From assembly GCA_034440575.1 (NCBI GenBank), contig JAOTOL010001547.1, forward strand, positions 291,001 to 355,000: a stretch of 64,000 bases of DNA. Reading direction: 5' to 3'. Position 1 is the stretch's first letter, and the number at the start of each line of letters is the position of its first letter. This stretch comes from Imbricaverruca yamaguchii. Its lineage: Eukaryota; Arthropoda; Thecostraca; Neoverrucidae. Below, piece after piece: positions 47,319-59,469 of this stretch. The notes beneath the pieces are model-generated. The model made no database searches. It saw nothing but the letters and a program-made list of their open reading frames with translations, and had not been told where the DNA came from. Position numbers and translations under genes: made by a program.

Positions 47319-50300
47319 ATGAACAGATCGGTGGATCCCAAAAAAGTGGTAAGTTTTTGTATTCATTCAATTGTAATGTCAGTGATCATTTGGATAATAT
47401 TGATATGGCCCAAATTTCAAAAGCAAATCAGTTAGCCTTGGCATCAGCTCCACCAGCCTGCTTGTTCCTGTTGTACCCATCTTAGCATAACTCCAACTTT
47501 GCTCACATTACTGCTCTTTGATTGGACATACCTGTGATAGCCTATGAGCTTCTTGCATTATGGGTGCAAAATGAGTAGTTGGCATGCCTTGGAACACTAA
47601 TCTGCTGCTGCTATCAACATGCTTGTGCCTGTTGTAAGGCATTTAGAAAAGAGCAATATTGATATTGTTGTTGATCCCTCTGTGTAAATGTAATTGTATG
47701 TGAAATCTTGTGAGTCATGATATTTTGGGCATGGTCTAAAAATATCACACCAACTTGTTCTATCCAACTTAGCATATCCCGAACTTTGCTCAGATTACTC
47801 CTCTTTTATCGGTGATTAGACCTCCATTACTCCTCTCTGCTCTTCTGCTGCTCTCACATAACCAAGGATATTTGAATGCATACTGAGTATCACACAAAAC
47901 GGCTGTCACATGACAAGTTGAATGATATATATGGATAACGCAGCCACGGACGTGGAACGAATCAGACAAAAGTATATTTTTGTTCAATGGATGTCTAACG
48001 TCGTCGTTTTCTGTGTTGCTTCACCTTGCACCTGAACAGCAGCGTTCGACTGTGCCGCCGAGAAGAGTTCTGCTCCGTCATCCAACTTTACTCGCATGGG
48101 CGCAAAATGACCCGCACAGTTGACACTCTGTGAAGGGCAAATCCACCACCACCCGCTTCACCCATTACGTCTCACTGGGTGGTGCCGCAGAACTCTGAGC
48201 TGTTTACGCTGACCTACGGCGCACTGGTGGTCCAGCTGCTTAATGATCTGGAGAGCGTCGACGATGTCAACAAGCACCTGGACCGCATGGGCTACAACAT
48301 CGGCGTGCGTCTCGTCGAGGACTTCATCGCACGCACCAACACCGAGAAGTGCTATGACCTCCGAGAGACGGCTGACAAAATACAGGTCAGTGATACAACT
48401 GGCATCATTTGCAGCTGAGGCAGTACCCAAGTGTACTTGCAATATGTATGGATGATGGTGGATCTGATCCTGCATAAGCTTTCTATGCGGACCCTGATTT
48501 ATGCTCAGTACGGAATTTTCTGGAAACATTGTGTTAAGTTCCTCAGTCCGACACAGGGATCGCATTTGTTCATGGTGGTGTTGGGTGGTGGAGCAATTTT
48601 CAAATACATGTTTGCCATGCAATGCCGAGGGTTAATGCTAACAATTTTGGATGGCTTTGGATCAGCCTGTCTCCCGGTGGCAGCGCCCGTGCTCAGACGC
48701 ATGATGTGCAGGCGTGTATGCAGATGGCTCCATCAGCAGTCTGCATACCATGCTGCCTTCCCATGTTTTGTTCATATAGTCGGCTCGCCAAAGTGTGTCA
48801 TTTGACTTGCCCGGAAAACTGTGTTTGGGTGTATTGTGTTAAATGTATCCACACAAATAGATACCTTGATTTCCCTGATATATGGAGGAATGCCAGATCA
48901 GCATGATGACTGACAAAATAGTTGAATGCTCCTCTCCTTCCACCAAGTTGTATCTTATTCATATTGATAGGTGCTGAACATCAGATCTTTCCACCTTCTC
49001 CACCAGTGTCTTTTCTTTCCTGAGAAAAAGTGCCAGCTACACATCGGTTGAGTATATTATTAGTGTTCTTTTCATGCATTGTTGTTTTTACCATGGCCAG
49101 TAATCTTTTGAGTAACCTGATTTCTGGGCCCTTCGAACCAAGATTTTAGGACTAGTTTCGGTGAAAATATTTCCATGGAGTATTTCAGACAGCCATTCAA
49201 TAATTCATCCATTCCTGTATCCTTAAATAGACATTCTTAACCTGTGGTCAGGCCTCTCCATGCTGTTATATTCCGTCCTCTCTGATGACTGTCTGCAAAT
49301 GCTTTGATAGTGCTCTTACCCAATGAAATGGTGCAATGTTACCATCATCCAATAAGATGATGAGACATATGCTTTTTTTGTTGCTTTTTTGCTCAAGCTT
49401 CCATTTAGTAGCATAGAAGAAATGTATTTTCTCATATGGAAGAAAACAGTGTTCTCAACCTCTTTCATTGCCCAATATTTAATGTTCTTGGATTTGTTTT
49501 GTGTTATGAATGGATATTATTTTAATATTTATTAATGGATGTTCTTATTTCACAATTGGTCAGTTACTACCTGCCATTAGGTATGTACCTTAATGTCGAG
49601 GAACAAAGATGATTTTATGATACCACCAGCAACTTTGGAGAACCAAACACTTTTGCATCCAGAACTGAAAGCTCCAAATTGGGCTCTGGCCTGAGGGAAT
49701 AATTTCATCCTGTTTGTGAACTTCCACAACATACACTTATGTGAGCGCTGTGTGACCTGGCTCCAGGTTTTCCCTGTTGGTAATACAATGAGCAGAATTA
49801 ACAATAGTATTACTTCTCAAATAATAGAATGCAAATTAATTGTAACTATTTTCATAAGAATTATAACGTAATCATGATAATATTACACAGACTAATATGC
49901 TACAAGATAGATACAACTCATATATACTTATATAGGAACATGGTAAGACTAAGATCATGCTGGTGTGTTTCAGTGCACATTTTGTTGCTTGTCTTGCAGT
50001 GTGAATGTCAGCCACATGCCCCATTGGTTTATTGGCAGCCTATTTGGATATATCAGCATGTACATTGAGATGCCGATCAGCTGCATTCTGTGCGAGCGTG
50101 AACGGCTGTGCCCCCGCGTGCCGCTGTTGTGAGCAAGCGTGACGCTGTTGTGAGCGAGCGTGACGCTGCTGTTCCCCAGCGTGCCGCTGTTGTGAGCCAG
50201 CGTGACGCTGCTGTTCCCCAGCGTGCCGCTGTTGTGAGCCAGCGTGACGCTGCTGTTCCCCAGCGTGCCGCTGTTGTGAGCCAGCGTGACGCTGCCGTTC

Positions 50301-52358
50301 CCCAGTGTGCCGCTGTTGTGAGCCAGCGTGATGCTGTTGTGAGCCAGCGTGACGCTGTTGTGAGCAAGCGTGACGCTGTTGTGAGCCAGCGTGACGCTGT
50401 TGTGAGCCAGCGTGACGCTGTTGTGAGCAAGCGTGATGCTGTTGTGAGCGAGCGTGACGCTGCTGTTCCCCAGTGTGACGCTGTTGTGAGCCAGCGTGAC
50501 GCTGTTGTGAGCCAGCGTGACGCTGTTGTGAGCCAGCGTGACGCTGTTGTGAGCAAGCGTGATGCTGTTGTGAGCGAGCGTGACGCTGCTGTTCCCCAGT
50601 GTGACGCTGTTGTGAGCCAGCGTGACGCTGTTGTGAGCCAGCGTGACGCTGTTGTGAGCCAGCGTGACGCTGTTGTGAGCAAGCGTGATGCTGTTGTGAG
50701 CAAGCGTGACGCTGTTGTGAGCCAGCGTGACGCTGCTGTTCCCCAGTGTGACGCTGTTGTGAGCCAGCGTGATGCTGTTGTGAGCAAGCGTGACGCTGTT
50801 GTGAGCGAGCGTGACGCTGCTGTTCCCCAGTGTGACGCTGTTGTGAGCAAGCGTGACGCTGTTGTGAGCGAGCGTGACGCTGTTGTGAGCCAGCGTGACG
50901 CTGCTGTTCCCCAGCATGCCACTGTTGTGAGCAAGCGTGATGCTGTTGTGAGCAAGCGTGATGCTGTTGTGAGCGAGCGTGACGCTGCTGTTCCCCAGTG
51001 TGACGCTGTTGTGAGCAAGCGTGACGCTGTTGTGAGCCAGCGTGACGCTGTTGTGAGCGAGCGTGACGCTGCTGTTCCCCAGTGTGACGCTGTTGTGAGC
51101 AAGCGTGACGCTGTTGTGAGCGAGCGTGACGCTGTTGTGAGCCAGCGTGACGCTGCTGTTCCCCAGCATGCCACTGTTGTGAGCAAGCGTGACGCTGTTG
51201 TGAGCAAGCGTGATGCTGTTGTGAGCGAGCGTGACGCTGCTGTTCCCCAGTGTGACGCTGTTGTGAGCAAGCGTGACGCTGTTGTGAGCCAGCGTGATGC
51301 TGTTGTGAGCAAGCGTGACGCTGTTGTGAGCAAGCGTGATGCTGTTGTGAGCAAGCGTGACGCTGTTGTGAGCAAGCGTGACGCTGTTGTGAGCCAGCGT
51401 GACGCTGCTGTTCCCAGTGTGCCGCTGTTGTGAGCCAGCGTGACGCTGCTGTTCCCCAGCGTGCCGCTGTTGTGAGCCAGCGTGATGCTGTTGTGAGCAA
51501 GCGTGACGCTGTTGTGAGCAAGCGTGACGCTGTTGTGAGCAAGCGTGACGCTGTTGTGAGCCAGCGCCTGTCCTGCCGCAGTCGGCGTTCCGGATATACC
51601 TGGGCGTGACGCCATCGGTGGGCAGCTGGAGCGCCGCCGGCGACGAGTTCTCGCTCACGCTCGACACGAACCCGCTCACCGAGTTTGTCGAGCTGCCCGA
51701 TACGTGCAGCGGCATGCGCTACTCGGCCATCATGCCCGGCGTCATCCGCGGCGCCTGCGAGATGGTGCGTGCTGGCCCTGCCCGCAGGCGTGGGCTGCAA
51801 GGTGGTTCTGACTGGCTTTGGTGCCACCAATCACCGAGCAGCGCTACGAGATAGCTGTTGTGTATTTGACATGTGGGTGGCGTCTTCGTAGGTCGTTCAC
51901 AAGCTGTCGGTGATGGCTTGTTGTTTTCGATTGTTTCCACATACATGATCTTGACGTGACCTTTGTTGAGCATGTTGAAATGGTCTGTGGTTCCCTACTG
52001 AGATGTGACCTCGTAGTCGGCGCGCCCTTAGGCCAAAATAATCAATCCCTACTGAGATGTCCCACGGGGGTCCTACTGATGTGGCCCCACGAGGGTGTCC
52101 CACTGAGATGTCCCACACGATGGGTGTCCCACACTGCAGTATCCCATTGAGGTCTCCTAGACTGTGGTGTCCTACACAGGTGTCTCCCACTGGGGTGTCG
52201 CACGGTGTGCCAGTGATATGTGCCCTACTGTGCGGCAGGTTCACCTGGAGGTCAGCAGTTGGTTCGTGCAAGATCACTTGAAGGGCGATCCCGTCACCGA
52301 ACTGCGCGTCAAGTTCATCAAGCGGCTCGAGGACTCTGTGCCGCCTGGCGAGGACTAG
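47319..52358 (+). CDS. TRAPPC3: Trafficking protein particle complex subunit 3 (Bet3)
   Basis: Four exons join in phase 0: 47319-47348, 48191-48385, 51582-51764 and 52239-52358. They give 175 residues, against 180 in human. The protein is a core subunit of the TRAPP tethering complexes on ER-Golgi membranes. Recognisable stretches are SELFTLTYGALVVQLL, DRMGYNIGVRLVEDF, AFRIYLGVTPSV, DEFSLTLDTNPLTEFVELP, WFVQDHLKGDPVTELRVKF and the end RLEDSVPPGED. Cys64 (EKCYDL) lines up with the cysteine acylated in Bet3. The short first exon (MNRSVDPKKV) follows an acceptor at 47307, so transcription starts further upstream. Introns 2 and 3 end in tandem repeats that touch exons 3 and 4. Confidence 0.96.
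48386..50107. other. First part of TRAPPC3 intron 2
   Basis: No exon or element is recognised. Similar AT-rich text extends on both sides. Confidence 0.4.
50110..51570. repeat. 21-bp minisatellite against the TRAPPC3 exon 3 acceptor
   Basis: About 69 units of gttgtgagccagcgtgacgc plus t, with three main variants (gagcc, gagca, gagcg) and a fourth, gctgttccccagtgtgacgc plus t. Variants occur in higher-order blocks of five to eight units. The array ends at ccagcg about 20 bp before the exon 3 acceptor. As 21 is a multiple of three and the unit has no stop in most frames, it creates long false frames on both strands. Confidence 0.97.
52035..52230. repeat. Diverged GTCCCACTGAG-type repeat abutting TRAPPC3 exon 4
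   Basis: Short units around gtcccactgagatg, gtcccacacgatggg and gtctcccactgggg repeat to within a few bases of the exon 4 acceptor (gtgcggcag). Confidence 0.7.
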
Positions 52359-52590
52359 CCACTGCGGCGTCCCGCGATGGCCCTGGCGAGGACTGGCTGC
52401 TGCGGCGTCTCGTGCTGATCCTGACGAGGACCCGACACGGCCGCCTGGCACTGGTATTGCCGGTGAGGACTGCGCACTGCCGGCGAGTGGCGTACACTGT
52501 TGTTGGCAGCAGGCCGCCGCCGGTGAGGACCGTACCGGTGACGGGGACCGAGCACCACCAGTGAGGATTGTGACGTCTGGTGAGGATGGA
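52345..52590. repeat. Repeat derived from the TRAPPC3 stop-codon region
   Basis: The coding end cctggcgaggactag is echoed downstream as cctggcgaggactgg, ctgacgaggaccc, cggtgaggactgc, cggtgaggaccg, cagtgaggattg and ctggtgaggatgg at roughly 35-60-bp spacing in the presumed 3' UTR. Confidence 0.65.
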
Positions 52591-55500
52591 GAGGTGCTCC
52601 GACGGAGTCGGCACTCTGTCGGTCACGTCGATGGGTAGAGTGTGCTGCTGCTGGTCTGCCCTGTACGATGCGAGAGGCGCACGTGCTCGCAGTGCGAGCG
52701 AGATGTGCTGGACCGAACAAATGGAGTCAGAACTATGAAGAGATGGTGGCGTTGAAAAATGATGTGATGTCAAGGCTCTCTCAGGCTCCAATTACGGCTA
52801 ATTGCATCATGTGCAAGCGGTCTGAGAAGGATGAGGTGAAGCAAAATTCGGAAGATTTTGGAAATATCGGCAATGAAATCGGTGGGCATTTCGTATGAAA
52901 ACCATCCACTTTGTCTCGCGTCAGTTTTACTCTCGCCAGGACATCACTTGGATGTCTCGAGGCTGGCGGGGAAACCCGATTTAAATAGTTTCCCCAAAGA
53001 ATAATGCACATGAAACTGACGTTTTTCCTTTGCGTAATAGTCTTAGATATTGTCTTCAATACTGTAAAGCCTGTTAGTTATTGGTGACTGGTAAAGCAGC
53101 CTGACTGGAACAGCCTGTTCCAGTCAGGCTCCTTTAGTATTTGATCATCAGCTATCGGAATTCGATGGGCGCCATGATGTCCCTAAGCTGCCCTGTAGAT
53201 GGGGGTCAGCTTGTGGCAGTACTCACAACGCTGTGTTGTGAGTATTGGCCATCATGCCCACGTGGACCAGTGAACGGTGGGTGATACGCTGCTGAGGGTC
53301 GTGACTCATAACGCCATTTCGACCTCGTCTGTCCGTGAGCAAGCTGGGCGACCATTGTTGGCTTTCCTTCAGCTCGCGGCAACTCGATTGCTTTCATCTT
53401 CCCCTGCTCCCTGGGGTGGGCTTAGATGATAGATCGCGTTCCCATGAAAGACACAACACCGTATTGATCAGTGTCCGACTGGTATCCGTAGGCGTTGGTG
53501 TTTCGAAGGGTTTCAGTCATCGGCTTGGATTGATTATCCCATGCGATGCTGGGTAATAGTATCACACCAAAGCCTTTAGTCATGATTTACTAAATCCCGG
53601 GATTGAATCGATTTCTTCAATTTTCTTGAAAGTATTTCATCTGTTTACCAATGAATATCCATTTCCAGAGCTACACGTGAGGTCGATGTTTTTTAAGCTT
53701 TCACGAAGCAATGTATGTCGGGATGAGCTGGGATTTCTTGTGTTAGTTCCGAGCGTGTTTGTTATGTTATTTGTTATTCTCACCGTAAGTGGGAGTTATC
53801 GGCTATCATATTGTAGTCAATGGTGTAAGGGTCTGCCAGGGTGCACACGAATATCAGTAGTGTCTGGTTTGTTTCATTGACGCATCCAGAGGAGGGCACT
53901 GGGGACATGTGCCCCCACGCTCTGTGATCGTAGGACGGCGCTCCCCGTGATCAGAAAGCGGTGGACCTTTGACAAGACGAACTGCATCCCCCGCCGGGTT
54001 ACTTAGCCAGAAGCGCAGGCGCCCCTCAGTAGGGCTCAACAACGTCCCGTCATGTACATGTGTGACGACGGGTGTCGGTGGCGTGAGTGAAGTTGGCACG
54101 ATGTGGGTGTTCCGAGTGCACCCTCTCCCCTGGTATCTTTGTTCCAAGTAGCTCGCGACCAGCCGCGGCATGGCGCCCACCGGACGAGCTGCCCTCCCGA
54201 TAATGCTGTCTGGATCTACCAGTGGTTGTTTGGTTGGCATTCGTCCCACTTTTTTGTAAATATAAATAATTGATCGGACCTGCGTTTAATACTCATACAG
54301 ATCTTGATGTCGCCGAATCGACCGATTGTGGTCGCTATCGGAAGGAAAGGCGGGTTTCTTGATGGAATGTTAAATGTCTGAAGCCAATGTAGTGCACGAA
54401 ACAAGTTCAATTTCAAAGTGTGTTTTAATTATGGCGGCATTAAAGGACGCGTTCGTCGACGCAGGTACTGATAAGACAAACCCCAGCTTCGAACACTACA
54501 CAATCGCTGCTTTCAAATGCATTGCAGTCGCCTTATCTTTAAATTGGCAAATTGGCATTGGTGGTCACAGTCGTCTGTTTTTCGTCGCGTCTGTTACCAG
54601 AGCCGAATCAAGCCTGACCTTCCAGGAGAGCATGTACGCTACTGGGCAGCGATGAAGTATGCCTGAACCAAATGCAAAGTTGCTCTATTTATTCCGAAAT
54701 CTCCTAGGGCTTTGAATGGTGACAATACGATTGAGAAGGAGTGTTTTAACCAATATTGCTTGTACATAGTGTGCGTATAGTTGAGCACAATTGCGAAAAT
54801 GGGCGCTGCCACAGCTGTGGGCGCGACTCGCGTTCCATAAGCTGCATGAAGTTTAACGTTACGCGTATCGCATAGCATGGAAGACATCGACCTAACATCC
54901 CTCTCGTCCCTCCCCTCACCACAGCCAGAAGCTGTCCCGACGCACGTGTGCTACACACTAGATGTTCTAAAGCCTGGTTGCCAAGGCGACGGCGACAAAC
55001 ACCGTTGCATGCCCCGGATCCGGTCCTCTTCGCTGTCATAACACCGCGCCCAGAACACGCTCGCCGGGCACCTCCTGGTCAAGTGTAATACGGAGCAGCA
55101 TATGCACTGGCACCAACGGTGATAGGTATGCATTCTGAAACGTTAATACATTCTGAAACGTTAATCTGCGGCTAGATCGGCTAAGCGCTAAGTGTCCAAA
55201 CCTGGTCGATGCGACCTAAAACTCAAATACCTAACCGACCAACTGGGCCGGCTGCACCATTCGGCAGTCTTCTTTGGTAGAACAGGGGATTCATTTATGC
55301 AATTGTCTCCCGAGTAAGTTCCTTTTGTATGTGGGTGACTACGCCGAGAGGGCTTTCGTCAGCTGAACGATATCAACGCAACATTCATAGCTTATTTGTC
55401 GGCCATCGAGTAATAATAGTTCGCGCGCTTCGATCTGGACCGGCTAGTAGGGTTTTACTGGTGAAACGTAATGAGCGCTTGGATTTAGCTGTAATGTAGG

Positions 55501-58500
55501 TGCGCCTTAGTGCCGGGCTGGCCTGTTCCTTGCTGCAGTATCGAGTGGTTTCAATGTTGTAGTCGGCATCATCAGCCTGATCGCCCTCTCTAGGGACCCA
55601 ATGCGTTGTTACATGGCATATCATCCTGTCGATCTTCGGTAATTATTTTGGCACGTGATGTTGGATGGATGAGTGACATTCTGAAACACCAGAGCTTCGT
55701 AATGAGCTCTGGTACTTCAAAATGGCGTTGCCGGTTGCACAAGAGTCCGGCGTTCCTACTGTCCATGCTATTGACGTAGGATCCGACATAAATTTTACGC
55801 TACTCATATAGGTATGATCTGGGATGCGATTGCTTACGGATCCTTGCTCCGACCGACAGTGAGTTTCAGTTTGGTTGCGCGGTGAGTCGGATTTGCCGCG
55901 ACGCAAGTCTGCTTTTGTTGCGTAAATTACACATGGCAGCTTACGGCGACTGCCATTTACAGGTCATCTCATCTGACTTCCCTTGTCATTGGCAAACACT
56001 TCAGAACAGCCCAGATTAGGTCCCTGGAGTCATTGGCCAGCACTCAACGATCGGTGATGCCTGAAGCGATGTGAAGCCCTCAGAAACGCGGCCTGTGCGC
56101 ATTGTCTGCACAGGCTCGGGAGCCATGAACTGCGAGCTGGCACCACGGTACGCCTGGAATCGCAGCCGTGACATGCTGCAGTGACCAGGAACAGAACATC
56201 GAAAACCCAAAGCCGTGCTCGTGGAAAACGTGAGATAGACGGGCGGGTGTTGGCGTTCTGCTAGGGTATTGGAGCATCCGTGTTGTAGGGGTGGATTTAG
56301 CCATTGTGGCAGACGGTTGAAGACAGAGCGATGGATGGTGACGGTGGACTAGGTGGCCGACAGCGATTTTTCAGTTCAGTGTAAGGTGTAGTTTAATAGG
56401 CCGTGTAGTTTTAACGAACTTGGAACAATATGGGCAGCGGCGCAACGGCGTTCGCTCTGACTGCAGTTCGCAGGCTTACAAATCGATACATCAATATGCA
56501 CAAGTGTTTTGTCTGCTTACAATGCAACGATGGAGCGGGGGGACACCGCCTTGACCTCGATAACCAGCGTTCGTCGAACGCTGAGCTCGTCGGAGCAGCA
56601 CTGCCACGCACGCACGTATCACGTACGCATTGGATGCGACGCATGGTGCAGTCGTCCGCCCATTGTGTGCGCTATGGGTGGGTGGCTGGGGACAGAAGAG
56701 CCTCGTGGCTACGACATGACCTGCCCGACTGCTTAACACTTACCGGTGCGTGTTGGGGCCGATGCTACTCTAAATGTTGCGGCTTCTTTTACCCGCCATC
56801 ACCGGCCTAACATGTTGCCAGTTGAACACGTTAAAGTTGAAGTGAAGCCTTTTTGTCTTGCGTGCCAAAATCGATTGCTCTGTCGTCTGACCTGAAGGTC
56901 CTCAAGAGAGATATTTGTACCATTTTAAATCCGCCGCACAGTAGGGTGTGCCCCCCCAAATAAAAACAACTACCGGAAGTCCCTAACATATGCGATTGCC
57001 GTTGGCGACACGGGCTTGTACGCAACACTACAGATACCTATTGGACACAATTTAAAGGTCGTGACAAATGTCACTGAAATTTCCCTTGTGTGCGTGCGTA
57101 CATGTCAGCTATCTTATGAATGCCTTTTGCTATCTTTGGTACGCAATAAAATGAAACTTGAACTGAAGCCATCGCAAATGCACAAGCCATTTGCATTCAG
57201 CAGACTTTTGCCGGGTCCTGTCTTCCCACGACAAGCAGTTTTCCCGTGATGGTGGACGAGCGGCAAGAGGTGCCGCCTTTTGCGTTCGTCCTCGTTTACG
57301 TCGTACCTCACGATCAATGCAATACCTCCGGTGCATCAATTACCACTGAGGTCTCCTGCACGCTCGCGAGCCAGTTCCTCGCTGTGGTCCTCTTCCTATT
57401 CCCATTCTTCTACACCCCTGTTCTCTAGAAACCAAAACCATTATCTAATCACAGCACCAGTGCCTCCGTTGATGGGCGAAAGGAGACTTCTTTCCAATGA
57501 AGAATCAGTCAGGTGAGGAGGGAGTCGACGAGGTTTGAATAGATCTATCTCCTTTGCCAAGGTTTCGCGTATGCTTCGTCGAATGGGGAACTGTATTTTT
57601 GGAGAAGGTAATTGTTTTACATCCTCCCTTATACTCCTCGAAGCTGCGATAAAGCTGATATCCGCTATCTGCTATCCGCACCGAGAGAGACTCACGTGGC
57701 AACTAGACCAGGGTCATTGAGGGTTGGGCTGACGGGCTCTTCGGCTTCTTCGTTTTCCTTGATGTTTTTGGTGGGCTGAGACCGACCAATTTGCTCATCG
57801 GAGGCGACACCCGTCCTCGATGAGTTTGGACATACTCCGATGCCTGTCCCTGTCTCCAGGTGCGCATCCTCACCTAAGTTAGCTGAAGCCACCTTCTTCC
57901 TCCCCAGTATCCTTTTCAGCCTATCGGGAAGTTATCGACCCAGCGATAGATGACGATGTCATATCGGCCCACTGGCTTCTGAAGAAATCATTCATGAAAC
58001 GACAAAATCTGTCACGACCTCTAAATATTGGGCTGTCTTCCTCAAGACGACATTCATGCAGCGTTCCTAGATGTCCTAGATGATATCGATCAAAACATTG
58101 GCCAGCTATGAATTGGAAACCGTGTTTGACTTGGTTTCCATACCCGACAGCCCTGAAATTGGAACTATAGTGTTCGGCTGTCTGGACAAGTAGTATGCGC
58201 GACAATCATGGTGGGCGTACTCCAGTATGCAGATGTGATGACGCTCAGTCAGTGGCACGGGCTGCCGGTTGCCGGTGTCTGCGCCGTGGCTGAGTGGCGA
58301 CGCGCCGGTTTGTCAGTGCGGCGGGCGGGGTGTAAGACGATGGAATGGAGGTGTAGGAAATTGAAATTGGTAGTTTGACCAAATCAATAACCCCCACCGA
58401 CGAGGCACCACCTTTACGCGGTGGGGGGATTGAGTGCCCCAATGACCCGGCGACCATCGTACCGGCTAGGGGTGAGACCTAGCCGGTGTGAGCCGGTACA

Positions 58501-59428
58501 GAGTAAGTAGTACTCTGCCGATCGAGAATAGGCCATACCTTCGCAACACATAGTTATATGTTGACCGGTGATAACCGACCTCTATGTCCGTGCTGATCTT
58601 ACCCGCTTACCGTGTACCATGTTTTGGCTGGCTGCACAATGCTAGATCCTCTACGACGCCAGATTTTAGGGCGGTTGAATACCGACTCTTCTCTACGTAT
58701 GCTTATAAGGAACAACTGTGAGGTCGTGGCGTCTGGAAATATATTTACGTTCATTCGACAAGCTCGCCTTGACGTGATATACCCCCATCCGTGAAGATGG
58801 GTAGCAAGATATGATAGCGGCACCGTAGATTGATTAAGACTCAGTTATGGGTGCAAAATGACCCTGGATGTTGACGCGCCCCTAAACTCCAATCCAACAC
58901 CAATAATCCCCGCCCCTGCACTAGAAGTGTTAGCACGCTTCCGAATACCGACGAGGGTTGAATTGGGTGTTCCGAATACCGAATACCGACGATGGTGCTA
59001 TGAATCGGGTGTTCCTTGGACTGAGTGCATGCCTTACAAGGAAGTGTGTGTTGTATGTTTTGTGCACTCGACATTTAAAATCCCCTAATAACGTCTAATC
59101 ATAGACGTAGGTTTCTGAAAATTACTGGGATGGCGCAATACACACAGGGATTAGGCGGGCTCAAATGGATTCGGGCATACCACATGCTACCATGCTAAAA
59201 CTTAAAATTATTGGGAGGGCACAGCCAGCAATTGCGGAGAGGAGGGGGAAGTGCCCTTCGAAAAGCATACAAAGCTACATCACTGCGTCTAATATCCAAC
59301 GGTTCTCCTCCTTGTTCAATTGTACATGTTTTCCAGCCTGAAAACCGCAGCTAGCCTTACCAGTTGGAACTAATGTATCGCTCTTATATTCGCGAGCAGT
59401 GCGCAGGGCCTTCGCCGGCGGCCGGCCG
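52591..59428. other. Long intergenic stretch, mostly unassigned
   Basis: Supported items: a perfect 16-bp-arm inverted repeat at 53098-53130; a non-LTR-type tail near 55196-55247 (ggtcgatgcgacctaaaact); a 5' UTR fragment of the local non-LTR family at 58385-58430, with a nearby 10-bp-arm hairpin (accggctagg) near 58471. 53854-54249 (-) is open and GC-rich, and 57704-57900 (-) is open, ending in a donor-like gtgagt; neither has a recognisable domain. No further gene is supported. Confidence 0.4.
53098..53130. repeat. Perfect palindrome, 16-bp arms, 1-nt spacer
   Basis: Arm agcctgactggaacag, spacer c, then the exact reverse complement. Confidence 0.97.
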
Positions 59429-59469
59429 TATAAAGTCGCGCCGACTGGCGACACGGCCAGTCGGCGGCC
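59429..59469 (+). promoter_or_regulatory. TATA box and initiator of the ionotropic receptor gene
   Basis: TATAAA at 59429-59434 lies in a GC-rich context. An initiator-like ccAgtc has its A at 59459, 30 bp downstream, the standard TATA-to-start distance. The ATG follows at 59470, giving a 5' UTR of about 11 nt if this is the start. Confidence 0.55.

Noticed and set aside
49970..51830. Frames of 441 to 596 codons on both strands
   Set aside because: They are readings of the 21-bp minisatellite inside a TRAPPC3 intron; the unit length is a multiple of three and lacks stops in most frames.
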